Below, one piece after another: positions 33,605 to 42,570 of a DNA stretch of 64,000 nt. The notes under the pieces are model-generated. The model was not told the DNA's origin. It saw nothing but the letters and a program-made list of their open reading frames with translations, and searched no databases. The first letter of the stretch is position 1; each line of letters starts with the position of its first letter. Origin of the DNA: Legionella jordanis (GTDB lineage Bacteria; Pseudomonadota; Gammaproteobacteria; Legionellales; Legionellaceae); assembly GCF_900637635.1 (NCBI RefSeq), contig NZ_LR134383.1, positions 1,198,501 to 1,262,500 of the forward strand, given 5' to 3'. A program made the translations under genes and the position numbers.

Positions 33605-35065
33605 ATGTCAACACGTTTTATAGCTCATGAATTTACAGAATTTGCTCTGTCTCTTTACAAGCAGAACATCTCCCCTGATCTTTCCAAGTTCCTGACTAAA
33701 TTATTAATTGATAAAATCGGTTTAATCTTGGGGGGCTCGCAATTCCCCTGGAGTCAAGCCACTTATCAAGCAATCACCCAATTTCCCGCAATTGGTAGAG
33801 CTAAAGTGGCCTATTTTGGGGACTTGCTTTCTCCTGAACAGACCGCATTTATCAATGCCAGCTTTGGCCATGCGCAAGATTTTGATGATACGCACGTTCT
33901 TGCCATTACTCATCCCGGGGCAGTCGTGATTCCAACCGCATTTGCAATAGCCAATCAGGTCGGTGCCAATATGAGCAAAGTGTTGGCTGCGATTGCCGCG
34001 GGTGTGGAAATTATGGTTCGGATTGCCTATGCAATTCCATCTTGCCATGCAAAGGGTTTCCATACCCCAACCGTTGCTGGTCCCTTTGCTGCGGCTATCA
34101 CTGCGGGTTTATTGCTGGAATTAAATCAACAAGAGTGTGTTAATGCGTTTAGCATTGCGGGTAGTTTTTCCGGAGGTTTATGGGAGTATACTCAAACAGG
34201 GGGGACGGCGAAACGAATGCATTGCGCTATTGCGGCTAGTGCCGGCATCAAAGCCGCCTATCTTGCAGCCCAAGGTCTTAGCGGCCCATCCTCCATTTTT
34301 GAAGGGAAATTTGGCGTTTGCCATGTGTTTGATAATGGTACTCATATGCCCAGATTAACCAAACATCTTGGAGAGAAATACTTACTAACGGACACTTCTT
34401 TTAAGTACTACAATTGCCCATTCAGCATCCATGCGGCTTTGGAAGCGCTGCTTGATATTTGCAAATGTTATCAATTAAGGCCAGAAGACATTCAGAAAAT
34501 TGAAGTGGGTACCAGTCGATTTGTACTCAATCACGTGGGAAAAATTCGGCATCCGAAAAACTTGATGGAGGCCCAATTTAGTATGGTATTTACTTTGGCC
34601 CTGGCTTTATTGCAAGGTCCGCCAAAAATGTTTACTTATAAGGAAGAAGTACTCCATAACCCGGATGTGCAACTTCTTGCAAGTAAAATCCATTTGTATG
34701 AAGATGTCATTGCTACCAAGGAACAGAGCAGAAATATGGGGAGCATCGTTAAAGTAATTAGCCACTCACAACAACGTCACGAAAAACGAGTTAAATACCC
34801 TAAGGGGACAAGCCAAAATCCACTTTCCATGGAAGAAATAGAACAAAAATTTGAGGACAGTACTTCGTTGATCCTCTCGAAAGGTGAAACAAAACAATTA
34901 TTAGCGATCATTAAAAATCTGGATGCATTAAATAAAACAGAAGAAATTACGGATAAATGGGATTTGCATCGTGACTCTGCTCCTTTGATTCATATCCATG
35001 AAGCTCCAGCTCTAAATGAATCAGAAGCAGCGGCCATTTCTGCCGAAATCAAAAATGCAGATTAA
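33605..35065 (+). CDS. MmgE/PrpD family protein
   Basis: A 486-residue member of the family that includes 2-methylcitrate dehydratase (PrpD) and cis-aconitate decarboxylase. Typical blocks are HAQDFDDTHVLAITHPGAVV (residues about 94-113), AYAIPSCHAKGFHTPTVAGP, and GGTAKRMHCAIAASAGIKAA. No prpB or prpC lies beside it, so a methylcitrate role is not supported by context. The last 50 or so residues extend beyond the usual family end and are charged. AAGGAATATC precedes the ATG. The substrate is open. Confidence 0.88.
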   Translation: MSTRFIAHEFTEFALSLYKQNISPDLSKFLTKLLIDKIGLILGGSQFPWSQATYQAITQFPAIGRAKVAYFGDLLSPEQTAFINASFGHAQDFDDTHVLAITHPGAVVIPTAFAIANQVGANMSKVLAAIAAGVEIMVRIAYAIPSCHAKGFHTPTVAGPFAAAITAGLLLELNQQECVNAFSIAGSFSGGLWEYTQTGGTAKRMHCAIAASAGIKAAYLAAQGLSGPSSIFEGKFGVCHVFDNGTHMPRLTKHLGEKYLLTDTSFKYYNCPFSIHAALEALLDICKCYQLRPEDIQKIEVGTSRFVLNHVGKIRHPKNLMEAQFSMVFTLALALLQGPPKMFTYKEEVLHNPDVQLLASKIHLYEDVIATKEQSRNMGSIVKVISHSQQRHEKRVKYPKGTSQNPLSMEEIEQKFEDSTSLILSKGETKQLLAIIKNLDALNKTEEITDKWDLHRDSAPLIHIHEAPALNESEAAAISAEIKNAD

Positions 35066-35078
35066 TCTCAGCTATAGG

Positions 35079-35234
35079 TTATTCATCCACATGTTTTGTC
35101 CGTCGATGCTCATTGATACCTTTTTTATCCAGTTTTTTAGGCTTGCGATTGTTTTCAGGATACATATTGCCCGGATTTGCTGAGTCGCCATGGCTGAGTT
35201 CCCGGTGTTTAAAGCCTGGTTTTCTGTCACTCAT
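35079..35234 (-). CDS. Small basic hydrophilic protein, 51 residues
   Basis: A short gene with a good ribosome binding site (TGGAG, eight bases before the ATG). The product begins MSDRKPGFKHRELSHGDSAN and continues with several Lys/Arg clusters. It is strongly basic and probably disordered. No signal peptide. It is divergent from norB, with about 115 bases between the two starts, and ends 14 bases from the convergent MmgE/PrpD stop. Function unknown. Confidence 0.65.
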   Translation of the reverse strand: MSDRKPGFKHRELSHGDSANPGNMYPENNRKPKKLDKKGINEHRRTKHVDE

Positions 35235-35348
35235 GTGGTTCTCCATCTTTGCATTTCTTAATAGTAATTGTAGCTCATGCTTTTCTTTCTCAGATTATGC
35301 AATTATATTCTTTGGCTTATCACTCGATGGAAGATGTCAGGGAAGAAG

Positions 35349-37667
35349 ATGGATACAAAAACCGCAGGAACAAGTACTATCCAAGCCAATGATCAAGTGT
35401 CTTTCGTGCTGAAATGGATTCTTTTGCTTACGGCTGTAGGGTGCTTTGCCGTGCTTATCTGGGGAACGTTCAAGACCTACGAGTTAGCACCACCCCTTCC
35501 TAAACAATTCCTAGCTCCCACCGGCGAGATAATCATGACCGGGAATGATATCGTAGCCGGAAAAGCTGGATTCCAGCGAGCGGATCTAATGGATTATGGA
35601 AGCATATACGGTATGGGCTCTTATTTTGGTGAGGATTACACCGCAAAATACCTTGTTCGTTTGGGAGGGCTGGTTGAAAACGAACTGGCGCTTACCCGGT
35701 TTGGAAAAAATTTTGCAAGCCTATCAGAGGGCGATCAATATGTCACCCGCAAAACCATGCAAAATATCTTGCATACAATTAATTTGGAGCAGGATACTGC
35801 AGTATTACCTATGCCTGTTGCAAAAGCTGTCAGGCAATTGCAAATTGAGATTTCTAAAGAACTGTTGACACATGATTTGCAGCGGGGCTATGTGCAGGCG
35901 TATAGCCTGAATGAGCAAACTGCCTTGCAAACTGCAGATTTCCTAATTTATTCATCATTAACGACCATAGCGCATCGGCCGGGTAAAAATTTCTCCTACA
36001 CCAATAACTGGCCCTATGAACCGACTGTAGGTAATGCACCTACCAATAGTACTTTTTATTGGACCTGGATTTCATTTTGCTTTGTTTTTTTGGGCTTTGG
36101 CGTGGTGTTATATATTTATCACCGCTATCTAAGCGACGTAAATATTGGCGTCATGGAGCCCATTTTCCTCGAATTCCGTCCGCTGACCCCGAGTCAAAAA
36201 AAAGTAGGGCAATATTTTGTTACAGCAGCTCTTGTTTTGTTGCTGCAAATTCTGGTGGGTTCAATAATGGCTCATTACTACGCGGAGCGTGGGGGCTTTT
36301 ATGGCATTAACATCAATGCCTTTCTTCCTTTTAATTTTCTTCGGGATGTTCACACCCAAACTCCTATCGTTTGGATAGGCATTTCCTGGATTAGTGCCGC
36401 CATTTTTCTGGCGCCAATAATTAGTGGTCGTGAGGCTTCTGGGCAGGGGTATCTGGTTGATATCTTATTTTGGGTTACGCTTTTTATCGTCTTTGGAGCC
36501 CTTGTTGGAAACTATTTAGGGATAATGGGATATATTGATAGAAGCTGGTTTTGGTTAGGAAATCAGGGACTATCTTATATTCAATTAGGCAGACTTTGGC
36601 AAATTGGCTTTTGCATTGGCCTATTTCTTTGGAGCTTCATTGTTTTCAGGGGGATGTGGCCGACATGGGCTGGTTTAAAGAGAGCAACCATTGAATTTTG
36701 GACTGGGAAAATTCATTTAGAGCATTTGTTTTGGGCGAGCACCATCAATGTAGCTGTTCTCTACTGTTTTGGAATGATCCCACTCACCGGCATTGAGAAA
36801 TCATTTACTATAACGGATTTTTGGCGTTGGTGGGTTGTTCACCTTTGGGTTGAGCAGTCTTTTGAGTTTTTTGCCACGTGCTCAACAGCTTATTTACTGA
36901 TGGGAACAGGTTTGGTCACCAGAGGCTTGGCTGAACGTACTGTTCTTTTTGAATCCATCCTCATTTTTCTCGGAGGAGTTATTGGTACAGGTCATCACTG
37001 GTACTGGACGGGCGGCCCAGACATGTGGGTCCCACTTGGAACCATGTTTTCTTTTATTGAAGTGTTGCCGCTTGTGTTATTGATTATAGATGCCATTGAG
37101 CAGCGTCAATTGATTAAGAAACGAGGAGAATTCACCTATAACCTGGCTTATTTATATATTTTAGGCGCTGCTTTCTGGAATTTTGTGGGAGCAGGTGTAT
37201 TTGGTGGCGGCACGCTCAATGCGCCACTCATTAATTATTATGAACATGGTACTTTTTTAAGTTTAAACCATGCCCACACAGCTTTGTTCGGTGCGTTTGG
37301 ACTATTAGCGCTAGGATTGATTTATTTTTGCTTACGCTACGCTGCGGGCAATCAACTTACCTGGAATGACAGACCTGGAGTTTGGGCCTTTTGGCTTTAC
37401 AATGCCGGGCTTCTTCTATGGATTTTCCTTAATTTTTTCCCGGTCGGCTGGGCGCAACTAATGGATGTATATGTACATGGCGTTGCTCATGCACGAAGTC
37501 TTGAATTTTATAATTCCACTTTATTATGGCAATGGTTAAGAGCTCCGGGGGATATCGTGTTTGCAATTGGGGCTCTAATCATGGCTTATGATTTTCTGAT
37601 AAAAATAACACCGTTTTTCCCAAGAATTAGGCGACGGAAATTCATGGATGGTGCTGCGGTTGATTAG
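35349..37667 (+). CDS. norB: Quinol-dependent nitric oxide reductase (qNOR)
   Basis: Single-subunit inner-membrane enzyme reducing NO to N2O with electrons from quinol. I start at the ATG at 35349, which has AGGGAAG upstream; alternatives lie 15 and 72 bases earlier. The product has 772 residues. It has the N-terminal periplasmic extension of the quinol type (about 40-240) and a heme-copper-oxidase-like core with HLWVEQSFEFFATCSTAYLL, GTGHHWYWTGGPDMWVPLGT and LNHAHTALFGAFG, which carry the heme and non-heme-iron histidines and the key Glu. No norC is present, which fits qNOR. It would protect against NO from host cells or denitrifiers. No clear NsrR or FNR site was found. Confidence 0.94.
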   Translation: MDTKTAGTSTIQANDQVSFVLKWILLLTAVGCFAVLIWGTFKTYELAPPLPKQFLAPTGEIIMTGNDIVAGKAGFQRADLMDYGSIYGMGSYFGEDYTAKYLVRLGGLVENELALTRFGKNFASLSEGDQYVTRKTMQNILHTINLEQDTAVLPMPVAKAVRQLQIEISKELLTHDLQRGYVQAYSLNEQTALQTADFLIYSSLTTIAHRPGKNFSYTNNWPYEPTVGNAPTNSTFYWTWISFCFVFLGFGVVLYIYHRYLSDVNIGVMEPIFLEFRPLTPSQKKVGQYFVTAALVLLLQILVGSIMAHYYAERGGFYGININAFLPFNFLRDVHTQTPIVWIGISWISAAIFLAPIISGREASGQGYLVDILFWVTLFIVFGALVGNYLGIMGYIDRSWFWLGNQGLSYIQLGRLWQIGFCIGLFLWSFIVFRGMWPTWAGLKRATIEFWTGKIHLEHLFWASTINVAVLYCFGMIPLTGIEKSFTITDFWRWWVVHLWVEQSFEFFATCSTAYLLMGTGLVTRGLAERTVLFESILIFLGGVIGTGHHWYWTGGPDMWVPLGTMFSFIEVLPLVLLIIDAIEQRQLIKKRGEFTYNLAYLYILGAAFWNFVGAGVFGGGTLNAPLINYYEHGTFLSLNHAHTALFGAFGLLALGLIYFCLRYAAGNQLTWNDRPGVWAFWLYNAGLLLWIFLNFFPVGWAQLMDVYVHGVAHARSLEFYNSTLLWQWLRAPGDIVFAIGALIMAYDFLIKITPFFPRIRRRKFMDGAAVD

Positions 37668-37679
37668 AGTCAAAAGGAT

Positions 37680-38585
37680 TTATTTACGGGCATAGGCCAC
37701 TATAGAAAATAAAACGAGTAGCATACCAAAGCTTTGGGTGAGCGTTAATCGTTCGCCCAAAATAGCCCAGGCAAACAAGACGGTTGCAACTGGCATGACT
37801 GTAGTGGACAAAGAAGCCATGGTGCTATCCACTTGTTGATAGCCAAAAAACCAAAACACATAAAACAAGCCCGAACTTAGTCCTAAAAGGAAAATGATAA
37901 GCCAGGCATCTATTCCTAAATCGGGAACATGTGGTGCCAATGACAGTGCAATCGGTAAAATTACAATGGCATTAATCCCATTCATTAAGGCTGAGATGAG
38001 GAATACAGGCAGTTTATTGGGATGTAGTTTACACAGCACATAATAAGCCGCTTCAGGAAGTAATGATACAACAATAAGAAAATCACCAAAGAATGAATGA
38101 TATCCCTGGGAAGGGGTTAATTTGTCATAAGCAATGACCAATAATCCCAAGGTTGCCAGAATAATAGAAAAACTTTGCTTTCCCCCAACCCTTTCCCGAA
38201 GGAGTACCCAGGACAGGACAGCGATTATTGCTGGCAAGGTGCTGGTAATGATAGCTGCTTCATTAGCACCCGTATAATGCAGGCCCATGAGCATTAACAC
38301 ATTAAATAGGAAACCAGCTGACAAGGCTTGGGCTAAAATAAAAAACCAATCTCGGCTTGTAAGCGTTCGAAGAGGGTTAACTTTGGACGCTTTTTTGCCA
38401 CGATGTAAATAATGCAGAATTAAAAGAAGAATTGCTGCCAACCCAAAGCGCATTTCCAAAAGGACAAATGCCGATATATTGGGTATTAACAGCTTTGATG
38501 CGACGATATTTATTCCCACCATCATTTGCGCAAGAATTAAGAAGACAATCCCTGATAGTGATTGTGAGTAAGGCGTATTGGACAT
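37680..38585 (-). CDS. EamA-family (DMT) transporter
   Basis: A 301-residue inner-membrane protein with ten predicted helices in two EamA repeats, typical of drug/metabolite exporters. The repeat signatures include ANEAAIITSTLPAIIAVLSW in the first half and ASLSTTVMPVATVLFAWAIL in the second. It starts 36 bases after the AraC regulator gene that precedes it on the same strand, so the two are likely one operon and the regulator may control export. It converges with norB at 12 bases. The substrate cannot be told from sequence. Confidence 0.9.
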   Translation of the reverse strand: MSNTPYSQSLSGIVFLILAQMMVGINIVASKLLIPNISAFVLLEMRFGLAAILLLILHYLHRGKKASKVNPLRTLTSRDWFFILAQALSAGFLFNVLMLMGLHYTGANEAAIITSTLPAIIAVLSWVLLRERVGGKQSFSIILATLGLLVIAYDKLTPSQGYHSFFGDFLIVVSLLPEAAYYVLCKLHPNKLPVFLISALMNGINAIVILPIALSLAPHVPDLGIDAWLIIFLLGLSSGLFYVFWFFGYQQVDSTMASLSTTVMPVATVLFAWAILGERLTLTQSFGMLLVLFSIVAYARK

Positions 38586-38621
38586 AGGCTGCTTTCGCGA
38601 ATTGATTTGAATCTTATTCTA

Positions 38622-39371
38622 TCAGGGCAATTCGTTTTCTGTATTATCCTTAAGGCGCATATTGTTTGCTGTTTGCAGCATTTTGCGACAGTGAGAGGGC
38701 GACATAGCAAAGTGGTTATGGAAGCGTCGACTGAAAGCGGTAAGATTTGAATAACCCAGTGCGTGAGCAATTTGTTCAATTGTCATAGTGGTTTGAGAAA
38801 GGAGTAATTTCCCATATTCCAATTTTCTCATGCGCCAATATTCGCCAATTGCCAAACCAGTGGCTTCTCGAAAATGCCGCTGAAGTTGGCTTTTACTCAG
38901 ATGACAATGCATCGTGAGCTTTGTGAGGTTGACAGGGGAGGTCAATTGCTTCTCAATATAGCTTTTGACAAACTCTACACAAGAATGCGTTTTAAAACTG
39001 CCTGCTGATAACATGGAGAGTAAAAGCTGGCAGATTAAAGTATTGTCAACCAACGCTTCATTTTGAAGGCAGGTACGTGCAAAAGCAACAAAGCTTTTTA
39101 AGGTGTCAGTGACAGGAGTAAAAACTTGTAGTTTGTTAATTTTGAACCATCGCTCCGGAATGTCTGCAACCACAAAGAGATTCTGTTCGCTTCCTGAAAA
39201 ACAGTGCTTTTTTCCAGGAGCAATAAAAGCCAAATGATTCTGGTCGACCAGTCCCCCCTGTCCCTCAATTTCCAGTTCTAGTGTGCCGCGCACTGGTAAA
39301 ACAACTTGGGCGTATTCATGGCTATGGCAAGAACTTTCGTTCTGATAACTGCGTAAAGATAAATGATTCAT
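38622..39371 (-). CDS. AraC-family transcriptional regulator
   Basis: A 249-residue regulator. The N-terminal half is cupin-like (HSHEYAQVVLPVRGTLELEI near residues 16-35), suited to binding a small ligand. The C-terminal half is the double helix-turn-helix of the AraC family (LTKLTMHCHLSKSQLQRHFR and IAHALGYSNLTAFSRRFHNH). It precedes the EamA transporter gene and probably controls it. No ribosome binding site is evident upstream of the ATG. Confidence 0.92.
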   Translation of the reverse strand: MNHLSLRSYQNESSCHSHEYAQVVLPVRGTLELEIEGQGGLVDQNHLAFIAPGKKHCFSGSEQNLFVVADIPERWFKINKLQVFTPVTDTLKSFVAFARTCLQNEALVDNTLICQLLLSMLSAGSFKTHSCVEFVKSYIEKQLTSPVNLTKLTMHCHLSKSQLQRHFREATGLAIGEYWRMRKLEYGKLLLSQTTMTIEQIAHALGYSNLTAFSRRFHNHFAMSPSHCRKMLQTANNMRLKDNTENELP

Positions 39372-39428
39372 TTAAAAATATTTTATTTTAGATAAACAAT
39401 TTTACCATAATGTGTTTTTATTGATGAG

Positions 39429-40202
39429 TTAAGGCCAACAGTAATGTGTTTGGAATAAAAGAGAGCCATCTCGGTAAAGACGGTAACTCATGTAGGCGGA
39501 AGGAGCAGCAGTAAAACCAAGTTGTTCATTTAAGGAATGGTTAAATTGAATCCAGGTTGAGGGACAACCCAAATATAATTTTTTTTGACGCAACAGGCTA
39601 AATTCAGTATGGGCGTGACCGAAGATAATGGCTTTCACTTGCTCAAAACGCTCAATGGTGCTGTTAAATTCCGCTGCATTTTCTAAAATGATTTGTTTAA
39701 ACCAGGCTGCACCGAAAGAAACAGGCGGGTGGTGCATAAATATCAGTGCATTCTGATTAGGGTGTGCCATGAGAGCTTGTTCAAGGGCTTGCAAATCCTT
39801 ACTGATAATACGTCCTGCGTGCTCAACTTGAGTTGGATGATTGGTATCACATAAGAGAATTAACCAGTTTTCAGTAGTCAATGAAAAAGAAGAGAAAATA
39901 TTATGACCGAAAAGATGTTTCTCCATCATTTCCAGGGAGTCGTGATTTCCTGGGATAGTTAGTACCTTATGAGGAAGAGATTTGAAGATAGAAGCCAATT
40001 CCTCGTAAAAAGCAGGCTCAGGTGAATCCACAAGATCACCGGTCAAAATAATGGTTTTGTCGCCAGGAATGTTTTCTTCAAGATGCTTAAGTACTTGTTG
40101 AAGCCCCTCTGCAGGAAGTTTGTTAAGCCCTTTCAAGGGATTATCTCCGGAGTAATGAATATCCGATAATTGAACAAGGGTTGTCGGAGGGACGGTTATC
40201 AT
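39429..40202 (-). CDS. Metallophosphoesterase, CpdA-like (cAMP phosphodiesterase class III)
   Basis: A 257-residue calcineurin-like phosphoesterase. All metal-binding motifs are present: DIH (residues 14-16), GDLVD, GNHD, FMHHPP and FGHAHTE. This set and the length fit the CpdA group that cleaves cyclic nucleotides, but related enzymes cut other phosphodiesters. GGAG precedes the ATG. It lies 57 bases upstream of the AraC gene on the same strand. Confidence 0.85.
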   Translation of the reverse strand: MITVPPTTLVQLSDIHYSGDNPLKGLNKLPAEGLQQVLKHLEENIPGDKTIILTGDLVDSPEPAFYEELASIFKSLPHKVLTIPGNHDSLEMMEKHLFGHNIFSSFSLTTENWLILLCDTNHPTQVEHAGRIISKDLQALEQALMAHPNQNALIFMHHPPVSFGAAWFKQIILENAAEFNSTIERFEQVKAIIFGHAHTEFSLLRQKKLYLGCPSTWIQFNHSLNEQLGFTAAPSAYMSYRLYRDGSLLFQTHYCWP

Positions 40203-40376
40203 AATTCTGCTGCTCCAATTATAATTTTTAATTTAGAAGGGATAGGAAAGTCATGTCAAGCATAAGAACTGTCCCTATTAAGTCAATGCACGCAAACGAT
40301 TAATGAGGAGTCATCAACTATATTGCAAGGTAGGTTCAATGAAGAGCTGCGAAGATGAAGGCTAGAGTCTTATTAT

Positions 40377-40392
40377 TCCACCTTCAGGTGGA
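40377..40392 (-). terminator. Short hairpin after the thioredoxin-reductase-like gene
   Basis: TCCACCT and AGGTGGA pair over seven bases, directly beyond the stop codon at 40394. The tight two-base loop means the top pairs will open. On the minus strand it is followed by AATAATAAG. Confidence 0.55.
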
Positions 40393-40393
40393 T

Positions 40394-41305
40394 TTATTTA
40401 CTGGATAATAATTTATTATGAATATCTGTTGCAGCCATGGCTGCTTGTCCTTGAGCAGTACAAATTTGGTTTAACTCTGAAACAACATCCCCAATCGCGT
40501 ATAAACCAGCAACGCTAGTTTCTTGATGATCATTTACCACCAAGACTCCTTTACTGTGTTTTGCACCTACTCTTAAACCTAATTCATTATTCATCTTATA
40601 GCCTAAAGCGGAATAAATTGTATCCACTTTTAAAGGAGGATGTTCTTTAAAATAAATGGTTGAAGGTTTATCTTTTTCTAATTCAATGCGACATATCGGC
40701 TCTTCAATTACGACAATTTTGGCTTGTTCTGCTGCATTTTTTCGTTTTGAACCAGTTCGAAGCAGTTTGCCGCAGGTGAGTAAGAAAATATAAGGTGAAT
40801 AATGTCTGATGAATAAAGCCTCATTCAAACCTTTGATTCCCTGACCTAAAATGGCGATTTTTTGATTTCTGACCTCATAGCCATCACAAATCGGGCAATG
40901 ACGGAGCAGGCCGTTGGCAATGGCATCTTTAATAGCGGGCAATTTCGGTTCAATGTCAATGACTCCTGTCGCCAATATAACGGAATTGGCTCGTATTTTT
41001 GCTGTTGCAGTACTAACAATGAAACCAGAATCTCCCCGTTCCAAATCAGTCACCTGTTCTGATTGAACATAGATGTCATATCGGCTCAATTGCTCTTTTA
41101 GCCGGTTTAACAAATCTTTGCCTGAAATACCATCTGGAAAGGCAGGATAATTGTGAGAGGTAGGAATTAAAGATGCTCGGCTTCTACCAAAGTCGTAAAT
41201 CCGAATGGTTCGCTGGTATCGCGCCAGATAAATCGCAGCAGTCAAGCCTGCAGGTCCTGCGCCGATGATTAAACAGTCCACTTGAGATGAATTGACAAGA
41301 CTCAC
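40394..41305 (-). CDS. Thioredoxin-reductase-like flavoprotein
   Basis: A 303-residue FAD-dependent oxidoreductase. The FAD site is [18 protein letters not shown] and a late [12 protein letters not shown] block. The redox-active CxxC is present in HCPICDGYE. The NADPH domain is unusual: where classical TrxB has GGGDSAxEEA it has [12 protein letters not shown], and the HRR triplet is not seen. The electron donor or use may therefore differ. It starts at a GTG with AAAGGAC close upstream. A role in thiol or quinone redox balance is likely; the partner is unknown. Confidence 0.85.
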   Translation of the reverse strand: MSLVNSSQVDCLIIGAGPAGLTAAIYLARYQRTIRIYDFGRSRASLIPTSHNYPAFPDGISGKDLLNRLKEQLSRYDIYVQSEQVTDLERGDSGFIVSTATAKIRANSVILATGVIDIEPKLPAIKDAIANGLLRHCPICDGYEVRNQKIAILGQGIKGLNEALFIRHYSPYIFLLTCGKLLRTGSKRKNAAEQAKIVVIEEPICRIELEKDKPSTIYFKEHPPLKVDTIYSALGYKMNNELGLRVGAKHSKGVLVVNDHQETSVAGLYAIGDVVSELNQICTAQGQAAMAATDIHNKLLSSK

Positions 41306-41433
41306 TTTTGTCCTTTAAAGGAAGCCCTGGGTTTGTTAAGAGTATAGCGAAGTCTTTCAAATTTGATAAATTATTGTGATATTTCAGATTTTGATCGTTA
41401 TAATAAAATCCGACATGTCCATATGAGGGAATT

Positions 41434-42222
41434 ATGCGCTACGAATTAGATTCAATCCTTGAATATACAAGAAATTTGCAGATCCTTTGTCAACGAACCG
41501 GTGTGGCAACTGTCGTACCAAACCTGAAGGAGTCTTTTAAGGTACATAGTGAAATGGCAGAGAAGTGTCTGGAAGCCTTAAGGAAAGAACATCCTCCCAC
41601 CAAGCATGCTTTTGAGGCTTATGCCCAGTCCGTTTGGGTACTTGCCAAATACTTAAAGGAAAAGAGAGATGAAGTTCCACAAGGGCAAATGGATTTATTG
41701 GCTCAGCACTTACGCATCTTAAAAAAAGAAAAACAGATCCTTTTTCCCGATACGTATCTTACTTACCCCAAGCGTCTTTATACTGAAGAGGAATCCTATA
41801 CTCCCGCAGCAAAGACTTTTATAAACTCTGAACTGTTTCAAAAATTAAAAAATTACAGTGAAGTTCTTTGTAAAGACAGAGGACCCCATTTTTTTGGTTT
41901 ATTGTGTGTTAGTGAAAAAAAACACATTGCAGGGGAGTTGGTTAAGAGTATTGAGCGCGAGAAGACCATTGATGGAATTCAAGCTGTTTTTGAAGACTTT
42001 TATCATGATAAAAACCCCTATGGTTCTACAAACAAGAACAAATACGACCTATTAAATACCGGACGTGACATTTTCACTTTTGTTTTAGGATTTTTTGGCC
42101 TGCTAAAAACGACCACGGCGGGTCTCGTTGATCAAGCGAGTGAATACGCGTTTAATACGAATGAAGTTTATGATGAGAAAGAAAATTCGAATTTATTGGG
42201 GAGGATTCGTCAATTTTTCTGA
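41434..42222 (+). CDS. Uncharacterised helical protein, possible secreted effector
   Basis: A 262-residue soluble protein with no recognised domain. It is mainly helical and charged. A hydrophobic stretch near residues 212-232 (FTFVLGFFGLLKTTTAGLV) could be a membrane-associating helix. The last 20 residues have an acidic cluster (NEVYDEKENSN) followed by LLGRIRQFF, a layout resembling C-terminal Dot/Icm signals with an E-rich block; this is a weak hint only. GAGGGAATT precedes the ATG and a strong terminator follows, so it is a separate transcription unit. Confidence 0.65.
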   Translation: MRYELDSILEYTRNLQILCQRTGVATVVPNLKESFKVHSEMAEKCLEALRKEHPPTKHAFEAYAQSVWVLAKYLKEKRDEVPQGQMDLLAQHLRILKKEKQILFPDTYLTYPKRLYTEEESYTPAAKTFINSELFQKLKNYSEVLCKDRGPHFFGLLCVSEKKHIAGELVKSIEREKTIDGIQAVFEDFYHDKNPYGSTNKNKYDLLNTGRDIFTFVLGFFGLLKTTTAGLVDQASEYAFNTNEVYDEKENSNLLGRIRQFF

Positions 42223-42240
42223 TGTTGTCTATTTAATAAG

Positions 42241-42262
42241 GTGGCTCTTGTTGAGCCACTTT
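42241..42262 (+). terminator. Rho-independent terminator after the 41434 gene
   Basis: GTGGCTC and GAGCCAC pair over seven bases with loop TTGTT, followed by TTT and AAATTT. It is 18 bases beyond the stop. Confidence 0.8.
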
Positions 42263-42570
42263 AAATTTGCTGTTCCTATAATAAATTGCAAGAAAACTGC
42301 AATTACAATTACAGGGGAGAGGAGAGGTTACACAGGAAGCCCAGTGCACAAGTGCATGCTCAATTTTCCCTGTTCAATGATTTAATTGTTTTTTGATATT
42401 GTGTTAATCAGTTCGAATAAGTTGAAAAGAAAGTATCTAGATAACATGTTTGCTAGGGATAGCTACAGTTCTTAAGTGTTTACCCTTTGATTAACATTAA
42501 CATGGTTGCTATGAGGTTAGCAGTTGCTTTTGAAATAGTATGCTGACGCTTGTGAGATGGCAAGAAAGAC
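42263..42570. other. 308-base gene-free stretch
   Basis: I see nothing certain in it. It is AT-rich, lies between a terminator and the end of the MDR gene, and contains no credible open frame, tRNA or repeat. Confidence 0.4.

Noticed and set aside
35235-35348. NsrR or FNR operator in front of norB
   Set aside because: No sequence close to either consensus could be seen by eye.
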